Source: Akkermansia muciniphila (GTDB lineage: Bacteria > Verrucomicrobiota > Verrucomicrobiia > Limisphaerales > BJHT01). Taken from it: a stretch of 64,000 nt of DNA. The translations under genes and the position numbers were made by a program. Within the stretch, counting starts at the first letter, position 1, and the number at the start of each line of letters is the position of its first letter. The DNA lies in NCBI GenBank assembly GCA_945861535.1, contig CAMAUZ010000032.1:1-64000 (forward strand), written 5' to 3'. Below are positions 55,501 to 64,000 of the stretch, piece after piece. The notes under the pieces are model-generated. The model was not told where the DNA came from. It was given only the letters and a program-made list of their open reading frames with translations, and did no database searches.

Positions 55501-57155
55501 AGGAAATAGCCCGCCAGACTCTGCGGGGTATAGCCGGCGTTGAAGAGTTCCACCCACTCGATGTGTTTCTGCTTGCTGAAGAGACTGCCGGCGAATTCCA
55601 CCTCGTTCAGCCGCACCGAACTGATCAATCCCGTCCCGCTCACGTTGGGAGCCTCCTTGGTCGGATCGCTCATCAGGAACCAACTGTTCGCCCCGTCCGG
55701 CTTGCGGGCGAGTGACTTGTCCGTGATCGGCGCGCTGTGCCGCAACGCGCTCAACACCGTCTTGCCATCCCGATCCGTCAGGAAGAACTCCGTCGCCGCG
55801 AGCGGCAGTTTCGTGGTCTCATAATCCACCGCTACAAAGCCCCGCGGCCGGATGACCATGTTGCCCGTGAACTTGAACCGCGTGAGGTTGCTCTTGTAGC
55901 TGCTGAGGTAGTGATCCTTCAGGCTGATGGGCTGCGTGCCGGTGTTGTAAAATTCGACAAAACCCTTGCCCGCCGTGCCCGGTCGGATCTCGTTGAAGAC
56001 CACCTCGGTCTGCCCCGACGCCGGTCCCAGCGCCGGCCCCGCCCCTTTTAGTCGCGCCCCGAATACCAGGTCCGGACTCGCCAGCGCCACCTGATGCACC
56101 TCCACCGCCAGCACGTTCGTCCCCTTCACGATCAAGCCCGCATTGATGCTTGGAAGGACATTTTGTTCTTCCCGCGGCTCGCCGATGTTCCGCGCCGCCG
56201 GCGTGCTATAGACGACATTCCCGGCGGGCATGCCCACGCGCCCGATTTCCTGCCCGTTCAGGTAATACACCGCGCCGTCGTCCACGATGGTATCCAGCGT
56301 CAGCTTCAGCCCTTGGTTCGAGCCATTGAACACAAACTCTTTCCGCAGATAGATCGTCCACACCCCCGCCGGTCGCGGCGTGCGAATCCCCGGCGCCGGA
56401 AGTGGTGTCGGGCAAAATCCGAACATCCCCGCGCCCACCGGCCACGAGCGGTCGTCGAACTTCGCATCCCGCCACTTCGGATCGGGCGCGCCCGGTCGCG
56501 CGAAATAACGCCACGGATCGCCGTAATCGAACAGCACCAGACCCTCGCGGGAAATCACCTCGGGGCTGGCCACCGGAATCTCCAGTTCGCGCGTTGGGTC
56601 CGTGCCCGGCGTGCCGCCCGGCCGCGAACTGACCGTCCAGTTGCGCCAGTCGTCCACCGATTTGTCCGGGCTGATCAACACCAGCGAATGCCCGGCCCCG
56701 TTCGCCGCCGGCGACCACTTGCCCCGATCGCTGTAGCGCACCTGACACACGATCAACCCGTTCTTATCCCGCAGCCGGATGCGGTCCCCGGTCTTGCCCA
56801 GCCGCCCGACCCACGGTCCGTAAACGCGCACCGTGTTGGGAATCCTGTACGCCGCGCGGATGGTTTTGTCGTCGCTCTGGGAAACCACGATGCGCTCAAA
56901 GGGCCGGAGCAGCGTCATTCGCGGATCGGTCGCCGAGAAATTGGGGAAGGTGTACTCGATTTGCCCGGTCAGCTTCCACCCGGCGATGTCGAACGGATTG
57001 GCGGTGTTGTTGTAGAGTTCGACGAACTCGGGGAGTTCGCCCCGCGGATGATACATGATCTCACTGATCACGATCTGCTCGGCGCGCGCCGCCAGCCCGC
57101 CCGTGAGCCACACGGCCACCGCCGCCAGCCAGATTGAAATGTGCCGCAATTTCAT
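52536..57155 (-). CDS. surface protein with four lamin-tail domains and a CotH kinase domain
   Basis: 1539 residues with a signal peptide. Lamin-tail domains begin at about residues 27 (VISEIMYHPRGELPEFVELY), 383 (VFNEIRPGTAGKGFVEFYNT), 515 (RLNEVEFAGSLFSKQKHIEW) and 643 (IVINEIMFAPPYTQKKSEFI). An Ig-like part with a calcium-type loop precedes the CotH domain (about 1075-1405), whose likely catalytic Asp motif is FFQWDSDQGFSGN (about 1345). A C-terminal Ig-like domain and a Pro/Ala tail follow. Bacterial CotH proteins are atypical protein kinases. Gene order suggests it works with the VTC and DUF4956 proteins at the cell surface. Confidence 0.93.
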   Translation of the reverse strand: MKLRHISIWLAAVAVWLTGGLAARAEQIVISEIMYHPRGELPEFVELYNNTANPFDIAGWKLTGQIEYTFPNFSATDPRMTLLRPFERIVVSQSDDKTIRAAYRIPNTVRVYGPWVGRLGKTGDRIRLRDKNGLIVCQVRYSDRGKWSPAANGAGHSLVLISPDKSVDDWRNWTVSSRPGGTPGTDPTRELEIPVASPEVISREGLVLFDYGDPWRYFARPGAPDPKWRDAKFDDRSWPVGAGMFGFCPTPLPAPGIRTPRPAGVWTIYLRKEFVFNGSNQGLKLTLDTIVDDGAVYYLNGQEIGRVGMPAGNVVYSTPAARNIGEPREEQNVLPSINAGLIVKGTNVLAVEVHQVALASPDLVFGARLKGAGPALGPASGQTEVVFNEIRPGTAGKGFVEFYNTGTQPISLKDHYLSSYKSNLTRFKFTGNMVIRPRGFVAVDYETTKLPLAATEFFLTDRDGKTVLSALRHSAPITDKSLARKPDGANSWFLMSDPTKEAPNVSGTGLISSVRLNEVEFAGSLFSKQKHIEWVELFNAGYTPQSLAGYFLTSQRDFSEKVSLRDVTLPARGVKAFSVQFPVVQDEVVVYLVDGENSVKDAWIFNPPKHGDYLQAFPDGSREWYATTKDTKNKPNNPERNQDIVINEIMFAPPYTQKKSEFIELFNRGRSAVSLTGWHFTDGTEFTFPKGSKIPAGGYLVVAGDESFLRGMHGNINVIGDFEGKLNNKGDLVRLVDQHGNLASQVDYRFGGDWPFIAHNSGSSLELRHPLMDNSLSSAWADSDESSKSKFKTYSFTGTYQEWLRDGQPSDFQELHFYLISKGHVVLKNIEFRLDGQGTNFIANPTVMSPNGSSSNGWVCQGTHWASYMTNGELHLISDGRGDNRANRAEIDIVGIAKGQKYELRFDARWLSGTPRLIAHTWDYSINPSFLLAVPPNVGTPGRANSRLQAAPPPQVEQLAHSPAVPRTTDTVKITANVPASVRVASVQLFYRADSNTDKTPWLSKPMVDDGKNGGDMIAGDTIYTAEIADLRSQGQIVQFYVLARGPGGQITMLPRGGPEKPALYIVDNQPVPRDLALKRFVVSAYDMEKIAGGNTNKYGFKFPRLSNHYHNSTFIANETDIYYNAEIHNSGSGYTRSTDMSRGKWKLPGDRLFRSHTKFTYDNDPDGEARLHNRVVRFWMYQLGHPVAQAEFVRVIINNTAPLVREETEPVANDFLNRVFKDGSKGELYRPEMTWWLRDDWGGGSPLQPDWIYKGEDAGRYRPIWMKRTSEVEDDFGGLISFVKTITDNTYSQAEIEKHIDPYNTLRHAVVRGYSGDWDTFTLGNAHNALFYRRPHDGLWQFFQWDSDQGFSGNNVVGAFYGDRVRSWIEKPYNRRLFNYYLVELMENYTKDSPRFFAYLKAEEEATTAVPINATMYRNWCVARDAAAQRMLGPNYKLGFKITTNGGNPITTAADSVTLEGNAPYGIFTLGVEGQPGVKPEWKTEVTWSLANIGLADGPNQIVVKGVDQWGKVLQEDKIVVTKAPAAPVVAPPPAAAN

Positions 57156-57325
57156 GCGTTTGTTGGCTCAATCCCGTCCCCGCCACCGGCATCCGTCCGG
57201 CCGCTTCCGGCCGTTCCGACGCGTGCCGCCCGCTCGTTCCGTCGCGGCGAAGACTGGCGATTGATGGGGCGAAATTAGCCACCACCCCGGTGCCCGTCCA
57301 GCGCCAACCCGGGCGCGGTGCTGCG

Positions 57326-57667
57326 CCGGAGTGCGGCGCTCCCCGGCCGTAGCAACGTCCACCCGCGCCGGGGTTTTGGTAGTTTACCAGCGTCGCACTG
57401 CCCCCGCACCCGCTCGCTGCTCTCGGGGACTCTGTTTTTCATACGGAGCCCGGTGGCGTCGGCTGGCCCCGACGACCTCTGCAGCGAGCCGGATCGGCCT
57501 CGAGGGTCCAAATCCGCCCTCGGTTGGTGCTCCTACCTTACCCCTCGCCGTTGCCTCCCATCTCTCTGGTGTTCTGCTCCGCCTCCGCCCCGCGGCGGTC
57601 GAAGGGGTGGCGGGCCGGCCACTCGGAGCACCGCAGAGATGGGAAGCAACGCCGAGAGGGTAGGGGG
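57326..57667. repeat. palindromic repeats in the CotH-DUF3500 gap
   Basis: 57326-57360 is one arm of the CCGGAGTGCGGCGCTCCCCG family. 57534-57667 is a palindrome with TACCCCTCGCCGTTGCCTCC mirrored by GGAAGCAACGCCGAGAGGGT and CATCTCT / AGAGATG inside. The gap 57156-57903 contains no gene I can support. Confidence 0.75.
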
Positions 57668-57903
57668 CACACGGGACGGCGACGGCAAACGCAGCGCGAC
57701 GCCCCATTCGCCCGCCGTCGCCGGAAAGGCGGCGTGCGATATTTCGCATAAAACGCAGCGAGGGCGGGCACACACCGGTGGGGCGGTGCGGATCGCGGTC
57801 TTCTGGTGCGAAGCCGGAACCGAATCCGTCGGGATGTACCGGCACAATCGCTCCAGGTGCAGATTGCGTTTGTGTGCCACGGCGTGGCTGCTACGGTCCG
57901 CGC

Positions 57904-58920
57904 ATGAAATCCACTTCTGGTTCTCCCCTCACTGCGGCTGACTGCGATTGCTCATCTGCCTTCAGCCGCCGCAATTTTATCAAAACTTCCCTCGGCGGCG
58001 TGGCCGCGGTCGCGGCGGGCGGGCTGGCGTTGCCGGTGCGCGCCGAGGCGCCCAAGGCGCAACCGGAGACGCTCGTGGCGTCGCTGTTCAAGACGTTGAG
58101 TGAGGCGCAGCGGAAGACGATGTGCTTCCCCTTCGATCATCCGCTGCGGTCGAAGGTGGACAACAACTGGCACATCACGAAGGCGACGTTGAAGGATGGC
58201 TACACGAAGGAGCAGCAGGCGATGGTGCGCGAGATTTTCCTCGGGCTGCACAGCCCCGAGTATGCCGAGAAGGTCATGGCGCAGGTGACGCATGACAGCG
58301 GCAAGGAGGGGTTCGGGAGCAGTTCGATTGCGATGTTTGGCGAGCCGGGGACGGGGAAGTTCGAGTTCGTGCTGACCGGCCGGCATTGCACGCGGCGGTG
58401 CGACGGGGACTCGGTCGAGGGCGCGGCGTTCGGCGGGCCGATCTTCTACGGACACGCGGCGTCGGGCTTCAATGAGAAGGCGGATCACAAGGGGAATGCG
58501 TATTGGTATCAAGCGGTGCGGGCGAATGAGGTTTTCAAAATGCTCGACGGCAAGCAGCGGGAGAAGGCGTTGCTCAAGGAATCGCGGGACGAGAAGGGGA
58601 CGGACACGGTGAAACTCACGGGCAAGAAGACGGGGCTGCCAGGGATTCCGCTGACCGAACTCGCGCGCGATCAAAAGGATCAGGTGCGCAAGGTGATCGC
58701 GGATTTGCTCGCGCCGTTCCGCAAGGTGGACGCGGACGAGGCGATGAAGCTGATCGAGGCGAACGGGTTCGACCAGATGCACATGGCGTTTTTTAAGGAC
58801 GAGGACATCGGCAACGACGGCGTGTGGGACAACTGGCAGATCGAGGGGCCGACGATGGTGTCGTATTTCCGCGGCGCGCCGCATGTGCATGCGTGGCTGC
58901 ATATCCGGGACAAGGCGTGA
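57904..58920 (+). CDS. Tat-exported DUF3500 protein
   Basis: 338 residues. The N-terminus has a twin-arginine signal, SRRNFIKTSLGGVAAVAAGG, ending near LPVRAEA. The body matches DUF3500: QRKTMCFPFDHPLRSKVDNN, FVLTGRHCTRRCDGD, GAAFGGPIFYGHAASGFNEK and PHVHAWLHIRDKA at the end. Function unknown. The Tat signal implies folding in the cytoplasm before export, which is often linked to cofactors. It is preceded and followed by repeat-rich DNA and probably has its own promoter. Confidence 0.87.
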   Translation: MKSTSGSPLTAADCDCSSAFSRRNFIKTSLGGVAAVAAGGLALPVRAEAPKAQPETLVASLFKTLSEAQRKTMCFPFDHPLRSKVDNNWHITKATLKDGYTKEQQAMVREIFLGLHSPEYAEKVMAQVTHDSGKEGFGSSSIAMFGEPGTGKFEFVLTGRHCTRRCDGDSVEGAAFGGPIFYGHAASGFNEKADHKGNAYWYQAVRANEVFKMLDGKQREKALLKESRDEKGTDTVKLTGKKTGLPGIPLTELARDQKDQVRKVIADLLAPFRKVDADEAMKLIEANGFDQMHMAFFKDEDIGNDGVWDNWQIEGPTMVSYFRGAPHVHAWLHIRDKA

Positions 58921-58951
58921 GGCGCTTGGATGCAGTCGCAAACGCCAAGGA

Positions 58952-59472
58952 GACCACCGAGACGCGATGAACACAAAGCGGCAAAGCCGCAACCGAACGA
59001 CTTGGGAACACCGTTCCGGTGCCGGGGGGGTCCATTGGTCAGTGTGTGGCCGTCTGGTTTCTGTCCCGGAGGGACTCCAGAGGAGATTAGCCGGGGGCAA
59101 GTCCGCGCCCGCGGACGCCGCCCCCGGAACCCGTGCCGAGGGTCTCCGTGCCCCAGCGGGGCATCGAAGAAATGGCGCGAGATGTTGGCTGATCCCTGGC
59201 GGCCCGCTCTGTCCGGGGCGACGAGTGGTGACGGTGATGCTGCGGGACGGGCGACGCCAAAAACTTCTCCGATGCCCCGCTGGGGCATGGCCCGTTCGGC
59301 CTGGGAACCGGGGGCCGCGCCCGCTGGCACGGGCTTGCCCCCGGCTAATTTCCTGCGGCGTCCCTCCGGGGCCAAGGACCAGGCGTCAGCGACAATTTTC
59401 CGGTTGCCAAGGCGCTGCCAGTGCAACGGCAAAATCCTCGCGGGGCGCGCGGATTTTGAAGCGCTGTAGTAC
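58952..59472 (-). repeat. ~520 bp compound palindromic element, copy 2
   Basis: Reverse-complement match of 22602-23126 over almost its whole length, including ATTAGCCGGGGGCAAG, the two GCCCC...GGGGC hairpins and the end motif TTGTGTTCATCGCGTCTCGG. An outer arm at 59555-59579 (GTGTTAATCGTGTCTCGGTG) mirrors 58952-58978, so this copy lies inside a larger palindrome (58952-59579). Confidence 0.9.
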
Positions 59473-59646
59473 AGAGAAGAACGTTGGTTGGCGTCTGCTC
59501 CCGGAACTCACCGTTCAATGAACCTCAATCGGTTGCACAATTCTTTTTCTTCCCAGTGTTAATCGTGTCTCGGTGGTCCATCGGAATCGTCTCGGCTGCG
59601 CGGCTGCATCTGCGCCGGTTCATCTCAACGCCCCACGCAATCTCCC

Positions 59647-62430
59647 ATGTCTGAACTCACTTCGGAAGCCCGGCGGTTGGCGGAGGACACGGCCCGCACG
59701 CGCAATTGGAAGCGCTGGGGGCCGTATCTCTCCGAGCGGCAGTGGTCCACGGTGCGGGAGGATTATTCCGAATACGGGACGTGCTGGGATTATTTCCCGC
59801 ACGATCACGCGCGGAGCCGGGCGTATCGCTGGGGCGAGGACGGACTGTTAGGGATCACGGATCGCGAGTGCCGGTTGTGCTTCGGCCTCGCGCTGTGGAA
59901 TGGGAAGGATCCGATTCTCAAGGAGCGCCTGTTCGGTCTCACGGCCAACGAGGGGAATCACGGCGAGGATGTGAAGGAGGATTATTTCTTCCTTGATTCC
60001 ACGCCGACGCATTCCTACCTGAAGGCGCTCTACAAATATCCGCAGCGCGAGTTTCCCTACGGCCAGCTCGTCGCGGAGAACGCGCGGCGGACGCGGCTCG
60101 ATCCCGAGTACGAACTGGTGGACACGGGAGTCTTCGCCGAGAGCCGTTACTTCGATGTGGGCGTCGAGTATGCGAAAAATTCGCCGAACGATCTGCTCAT
60201 TCGCATCACGATCACCAATCGCGGGCCGGAGCGCGCGACGCTGCATCTGCTGCCGAGCGTGTGGTTTCGCAACACCTGGAGCTGGGGCTGCACGCACGAG
60301 GGCTGCACGCTGAAGCCGCGCATCGCGACGGACGGCGCGCGGCGGCTGGCCTGCACGCACGAGACGCTGGGGCGGTTTTACTTGGAGTTCGAGGACGGGA
60401 CGGACGGGCGCGCCCCGCGGGTGTTGTTCACGGACAACGAGACGAATCACGCGCGGCTGCATGGCACCGAGAACAGCGGGCGCTTCGTGAAGGATGCGTT
60501 CCACGAGTGCGTGATCGGCGGGCACACGGACGCGGTGAATGCGAAGGGCTACGGGACGAAGGCCGCGCCGTGGTTCGTGCTCGACCTAGCGGCGGGCGAA
60601 GCGCACGTGGTGCGGTTGCGGCTGTATGCGGAGGAGGAGGCGCCAAAGACAGCGTTTGGCGCGGGCTTCGAGGCGGTGCTGGCGCAGCGGATTCGCGAGG
60701 CGGACGAGTTTTACGAATCGGTGTCGCCGCCGAATCTCACGCGCGCCGAGACGCAGGTGATCCGGCAGGGCTACGCGGGGTTGCTGTGGAGCAAACAGTT
60801 TTATCACTACGTCGTAGCGGACTGGCTCAAGGGCGATCCGGGCATGCCCGCGCCGCCGGAAGGGCGCGACATGGGGCGCAACCGTGAGTGGAGGCATCTG
60901 TTCAGCCGCGACATTTTCTCGATGCCCGACGCGTGGGAATATCCGTGGTTTGCGGCGTGGGATCTGGCGTTTCACATGATCCCGTTTGCGCGGATCGACG
61001 GCGAGTTTGCGAAGGGCCAGCTCAGCCTGCTGCTGCGCGAGTGGTACATGCACCCGAACGGGCAGATGCCCGCGTATGAGTTTGCGTTCGGCGATGTGAA
61101 CCCGCCGGTCCATGCGTGGGCGGCGTGGCGCGTGTACAAAATCTCAGCGCGGGCGGGCGAGCGGGATCGCGATTTTCTCGAAAGCGTGTTCCACAAGCTG
61201 CTGCTCAATTTTACGTGGTGGGTGAACCGCAAGGATGCCAACGGTGAGAATCTTTTCTCCGGCGGCTTTCTCGGGTTGGACAACGTGGGTGTGTTCGACC
61301 GCTCGAAACCGCTGCCGACCGGCGGCTCGCTGCAGCAGGCGGACGGCACGGCGTGGATGGCGTTTTACAGCCTGACGATGCTGGCGATCTCGCTGGAACT
61401 CGCGCACGACGGCACCAAGGTCCATCGCGCCTACGAGGACATGGCGTCGAAGTTTTTCGAGCACTTCATCCAAATCGCCGACGCGATGAACACGGTCGGC
61501 GGGACGGGCTTGTGGCACGAGGACGACGGGTTTTACTACGATCAGGTGCTCACCGGCCAGGAGGTGATCCCGCTGAAGACGCGCTCGATGGTCGGCCTGC
61601 TGCCGTTGATTGCCGTGGAGGTGCTCGAAGAAGACCGGCTCCAGCGGCTGCCCGGTTTTTACAAGCGGCTCCAATGGTTTGTGAAGAATCGGCCCGAACT
61701 GGCGCAGCATGTGACCTTCTGCGAGAACGGCCATCACCGTCGGCTGCTGGCGATTCCCTCCAAGTCGCGCCTCTTGCGCGTGCTGCGGTATCTGCTGGAC
61801 GAGGCGGAGTTCCTGTCGCCGTTCGGCATTCGGTCGCTATCGAAGTTTCACGAAGGGCAGCCGTACATTTTCAAGGCGGGCGGCGAGGAGCATCGCGTGG
61901 ATTACGTGCCGGGGGAATCGACCTCGGGCCTGTTCGGCGGCAACTCCAACTGGCGCGGCCCCGTGTGGTTTCCGGTGAACTATCTGCTCGTCGAGGCCCT
62001 GGAGCGTTTCCACCACTTCTACGGGGACGACGTGCAGGTCGAGTTCCCGACCGGCTCGGGGCGGATGCTGAATCTGCGCGACATCGGCGGCGAAATTGAG
62101 CGGCGGCTGGCCTCACTTTTCCTCCCCGACGCGCAAGGTCGGCGACCTTGTCATGGCGACGATCCGCGTTTCGCCACGGATCCGCAGTGGCGCGAACTGG
62201 TGCTCTTTCACGAGTATTTCCACGGCGAGAATGGCAAGGGCCTGGGCGCGTCGCATCAGACCGGGTGGACGGCCCTCGTCATCCGCCTGATGAAAGACGC
62301 GGCGCGCAAACGCGGGGGCGACACCTCGCGGGATGAGGAGCTGGCGCGGCAGACCGGGCAGGGAACCGGTGGCAACGGCCGCGGCGGTGGTGGGCCGGAG
62401 CGGATCCGGCGACGGCGGGCGGGCGGGTGA
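59647..62430 (+). CDS. GH63/MGH1-like glucosidase family protein
   Basis: 927 residues, no signal peptide, so cytoplasmic. The N-terminal beta-rich domain opens with RTRNWKRWGPYLSERQWSTV, REDYSEYGTCWDYFPHDHAR and GLTANEGNHGEDVKEDYFFL. The C-terminal (alpha/alpha)6 barrel has RHLFSRDIFSMPDAWEYPWF, HPNGQMPAYEFAFGDVNPPV and the catalytic-region GLWHEDDGFYYD, then HRVDYVPGESTSGLFGGNSN. This is the MGH1-like family related to GH63 alpha-glucosidases and mannosylglycerate hydrolases. The exact substrate is unknown. The last ~25 residues are Gly/Arg-rich. Confidence 0.92.
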   Translation: MSELTSEARRLAEDTARTRNWKRWGPYLSERQWSTVREDYSEYGTCWDYFPHDHARSRAYRWGEDGLLGITDRECRLCFGLALWNGKDPILKERLFGLTANEGNHGEDVKEDYFFLDSTPTHSYLKALYKYPQREFPYGQLVAENARRTRLDPEYELVDTGVFAESRYFDVGVEYAKNSPNDLLIRITITNRGPERATLHLLPSVWFRNTWSWGCTHEGCTLKPRIATDGARRLACTHETLGRFYLEFEDGTDGRAPRVLFTDNETNHARLHGTENSGRFVKDAFHECVIGGHTDAVNAKGYGTKAAPWFVLDLAAGEAHVVRLRLYAEEEAPKTAFGAGFEAVLAQRIREADEFYESVSPPNLTRAETQVIRQGYAGLLWSKQFYHYVVADWLKGDPGMPAPPEGRDMGRNREWRHLFSRDIFSMPDAWEYPWFAAWDLAFHMIPFARIDGEFAKGQLSLLLREWYMHPNGQMPAYEFAFGDVNPPVHAWAAWRVYKISARAGERDRDFLESVFHKLLLNFTWWVNRKDANGENLFSGGFLGLDNVGVFDRSKPLPTGGSLQQADGTAWMAFYSLTMLAISLELAHDGTKVHRAYEDMASKFFEHFIQIADAMNTVGGTGLWHEDDGFYYDQVLTGQEVIPLKTRSMVGLLPLIAVEVLEEDRLQRLPGFYKRLQWFVKNRPELAQHVTFCENGHHRRLLAIPSKSRLLRVLRYLLDEAEFLSPFGIRSLSKFHEGQPYIFKAGGEEHRVDYVPGESTSGLFGGNSNWRGPVWFPVNYLLVEALERFHHFYGDDVQVEFPTGSGRMLNLRDIGGEIERRLASLFLPDAQGRRPCHGDDPRFATDPQWRELVLFHEYFHGENGKGLGASHQTGWTALVIRLMKDAARKRGGDTSRDEELARQTGQGTGGNGRGGGGPERIRRRRAGG

Positions 62431-62593
62431 CGGGCCGGGGAATGCCGCCCGCCACACGGCTTTTTTCGCGGGGCGAACAAAAAAATTGGAGTTGCTCCCC
62501 GAGCCGTTCTATCCTCCCGCCCTCAATGAAAGGACTCCGGGCGAAGCGTGTCGTCTTCGGCCGCACTTTCGTGCAACCAAAAAAACTCAAATC

Positions 62594-64000
62594 GTGAAAA
62601 CTCCTCTCGCAAAACTCATTCAATCCCGCTGGTTCGCCGGTTTGTTTGGCGGCGTCCTGGCGGTCGGTTTCAGCTTCTCCGCACACGCATTGGAGGTTGG
62701 TGGGCGCGTCGTCGAGTGGCAGCACTCGGGGGTGATCCGCACCGATCTGCCGGCCGGGTCGCAGCGCAATGTCAAGGCCATCGCCGCCGGGTTTGCCTAC
62801 CGGCTGGCGCTGCGGACGGACGGCACGGTGGCGTATTGGGGCCTGACCCTGACCGGCGTGGTCCCGCCCGGCGCGGACGCGTTGACCGATGTGAAGGCGG
62901 TCTTCGCGGGCAATAACAACGCCTTCGTCATCAAGTCTGACGGCCGCGTGGTGGGCTGGGGCGACAACACGTACGGGCAACTGGATATTCCGCCGGCGGC
63001 GTCTTCCGGCGTACGCACGCTGTCCACCAGCGCGGGCCGCGTGGTGGCGATCAAGGAGGATGGCACGGTGTTCGGCTGGGGACGGGCGCTGGTGTTCGGG
63101 TCCAACGAAGCTCACAATCTGGCGCTGGCCAATGACATCCAGCCGCGCGCTCCGGTGTCGGTCACCATCAATGGGGTTTACGACGTGTTCCTCTGCGCCG
63201 ACCAAACGTTGGCCACCTTGGGATTTCTGCCCGCCGGGTCCAAGCCATTCGTTGACAATGTGACGGGCGTGCTCGCGGTGGATGCGAGCGGGCCGGGTCT
63301 GCTGAGCCTGCTGGTGGCGAATGACCGCGGTTGCGATGTTTCCCTGCGGTTTGTCGGACTGTTCGCACCCGTCACCTGCGATGTCACGGCGGTGTCGGGG
63401 ACCTTAGACTACGTATTTGGCCGTCGCAATGACGGGACGGTGTCGCGCTTCGGAACCCTCGCCGGGAACAACATCGTGGGCCTCACCAACGTCCGAGAAG
63501 TGCGCGCGAGCAGTTTCTTCGGGACCGCGCTGGTGGTGCTCCCGACGCGGGAGACCATCTCCGGCGTGGCGACCGACGTGAGCGATTTGCTGGCCGCTCC
63601 CATTGATCCGGCGCTGCCCAAGGAAGATCGCAAGGAACTGGAAAAAGCCTTGGAAGCAATCTTGGATTCGCTCGCCGCCGACCAATGGCTCGACAATGAA
63701 ACCCTCACGGCGGCCAAAGGCCAGAAGACCTTTAAGGCCCTCGAGAAGGCCATCGACAGCCTGACCAAGGCGATCACCAACAAGCCGGAGCTCGTGGACG
63801 ATGCCGCCTTCGTGGCCTCCGTCGAAGACTCCGTGCTCACACTGCTCGGCGCCGCCAGCACGCTGGCCAAGACGGCGTTGGACGCCGCAGCCTTGGCGGG
63901 TGGAAATGTCGAAAAACTCAGCCGAGGCGTGCAGGCCTATCAAGCCGGCGAAGCCCTGGCGACCTCCGACGGGAAGAAGAGTGCCAGCAAGGCGTTGGGC
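62594..64000 (+). CDS. secreted RCC1-repeat protein, cut by the window edge
   Basis: At least 469 residues, running off the right end. I use a GTG start at 62594, because no in-frame ATG precedes the signal peptide (KTPLAKLIQSRWFAGLFGG, then AVGFSFSAHALE). RCC1-type repeats follow: IAAGFAYRLALRTDGTVAYW, FVIKSDGRVVGWGDNTYGQL and VAIKEDGTVFGWGR. From about residue 330 the sequence becomes an Ala/Leu/Asp/Lys-rich helical region. Such proteins form surface beta-propellers of unknown function. A 22-codon open frame lies just upstream at 62526. Confidence 0.85.
   Translation, partial: MKTPLAKLIQSRWFAGLFGGVLAVGFSFSAHALEVGGRVVEWQHSGVIRTDLPAGSQRNVKAIAAGFAYRLALRTDGTVAYWGLTLTGVVPPGADALTDVKAVFAGNNNAFVIKSDGRVVGWGDNTYGQLDIPPAASSGVRTLSTSAGRVVAIKEDGTVFGWGRALVFGSNEAHNLALANDIQPRAPVSVTINGVYDVFLCADQTLATLGFLPAGSKPFVDNVTGVLAVDASGPGLLSLLVANDRGCDVSLRFVGLFAPVTCDVTAVSGTLDYVFGRRNDGTVSRFGTLAGNNIVGLTNVREVRASSFFGTALVVLPTRETISGVATDVSDLLAAPIDPALPKEDRKELEKALEAILDSLAADQWLDNETLTAAKGQKTFKALEKAIDSLTKAITNKPELVDDAAFVASVEDSVLTLLGAASTLAKTALDAAALAGGNVEKLSRGVQAYQAGEALATSDGKKSASKALG

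Noticed and set aside
57318-57941. 207-codon plus-strand open frame
   Set aside because: It crosses two palindromes and overlaps the signal-peptide region of the DUF3500 gene in another frame.

Overview
The window is a high-GC chromosomal segment that looks like Verrucomicrobiota, most like the Pedosphaera/Limisphaera group. The evidence is a cytochrome-type DUF1549/DUF1553 protein, several secreted SGNH esterases, a CotH/lamin-tail surface protein, weak Shine-Dalgarno sequences, and intergenic gaps packed with many families of imperfect palindromes. This assignment rests on gene content and style, not on a marker-gene search. I saw no rRNA, tRNA, CRISPR array or intact mobile element.

Layout. 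1-700 is gene-poor and carries two palindromic repeats. 704-4003 (+) is a four-gene cassette: DUF350 membrane protein, YgiB-like protein, glutathionylspermidine-synthase-like ATP-grasp ligase, and a DUF4178 membrane protein. 4099-10046 (+) holds three secreted SGNH/sialate-esterase-type proteins plus a gene fragment. 10357-21060 (-) holds the DUF1549/DUF1553 protein, a lytic transglycosylase, an ErpA-type Fe-S carrier, a large TPR protein and uvrA, followed by a beta-hydroxyacid dehydrogenase (+). 23371-27931 is a methyl-cycle locus: metK, a DUF2442/DUF4160 pair and ahcY on the minus strand, with an ArsR-methyltransferase fusion divergent from them. Then come a twin-domain metal-binding secreted protein, an unknown protein and class I aldolase (fbaB). 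30994-38114 (-) is a complete atpBEFHAGDC operon with a hicBA toxin-antitoxin pair wedged between atpD and atpC. mntR and a small zincin diverge from it.

39380-40410 is a decayed IS1634/IS4-like transposase. 40637-45837 (+) holds lysC, a TPR/peptidase-MA protein and a pirin. 46483-50573 (-) holds a small protein ending in DWGHQPC, another SGNH esterase, and the pair EboC (UbiA prenyltransferase) and EboE. 50887-57155 (-) is the trio DUF4956, VTC polyphosphate-polymerase domain and CotH/lamin-tail protein. 57904-64000 (+) holds a Tat-exported DUF3500 protein, a GH63-like glucosidase and the start of a secreted RCC1-repeat protein.

How the genes fit together. MetK makes AdoMet, AhcY removes S-adenosylhomocysteine, and the ArsR-methyltransferase fusion is the likely regulator. 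The VTC, DUF4956 and CotH genes probably form one functional unit at the envelope. The DUF350/YgiB/GspS/DUF4178 cassette resembles the E. coli yjfL-yjfM-yjfC arrangement and probably makes or uses an amide-linked envelope-stress product. Two small toxin-antitoxin-type pairs sit inside two different housekeeping operons. The intergenic DNA is itself notable: at least a dozen palindromic repeat families, including a ~520 bp element present twice in opposite orientation and a 212 bp tandem duplication that copied the end of a gene.
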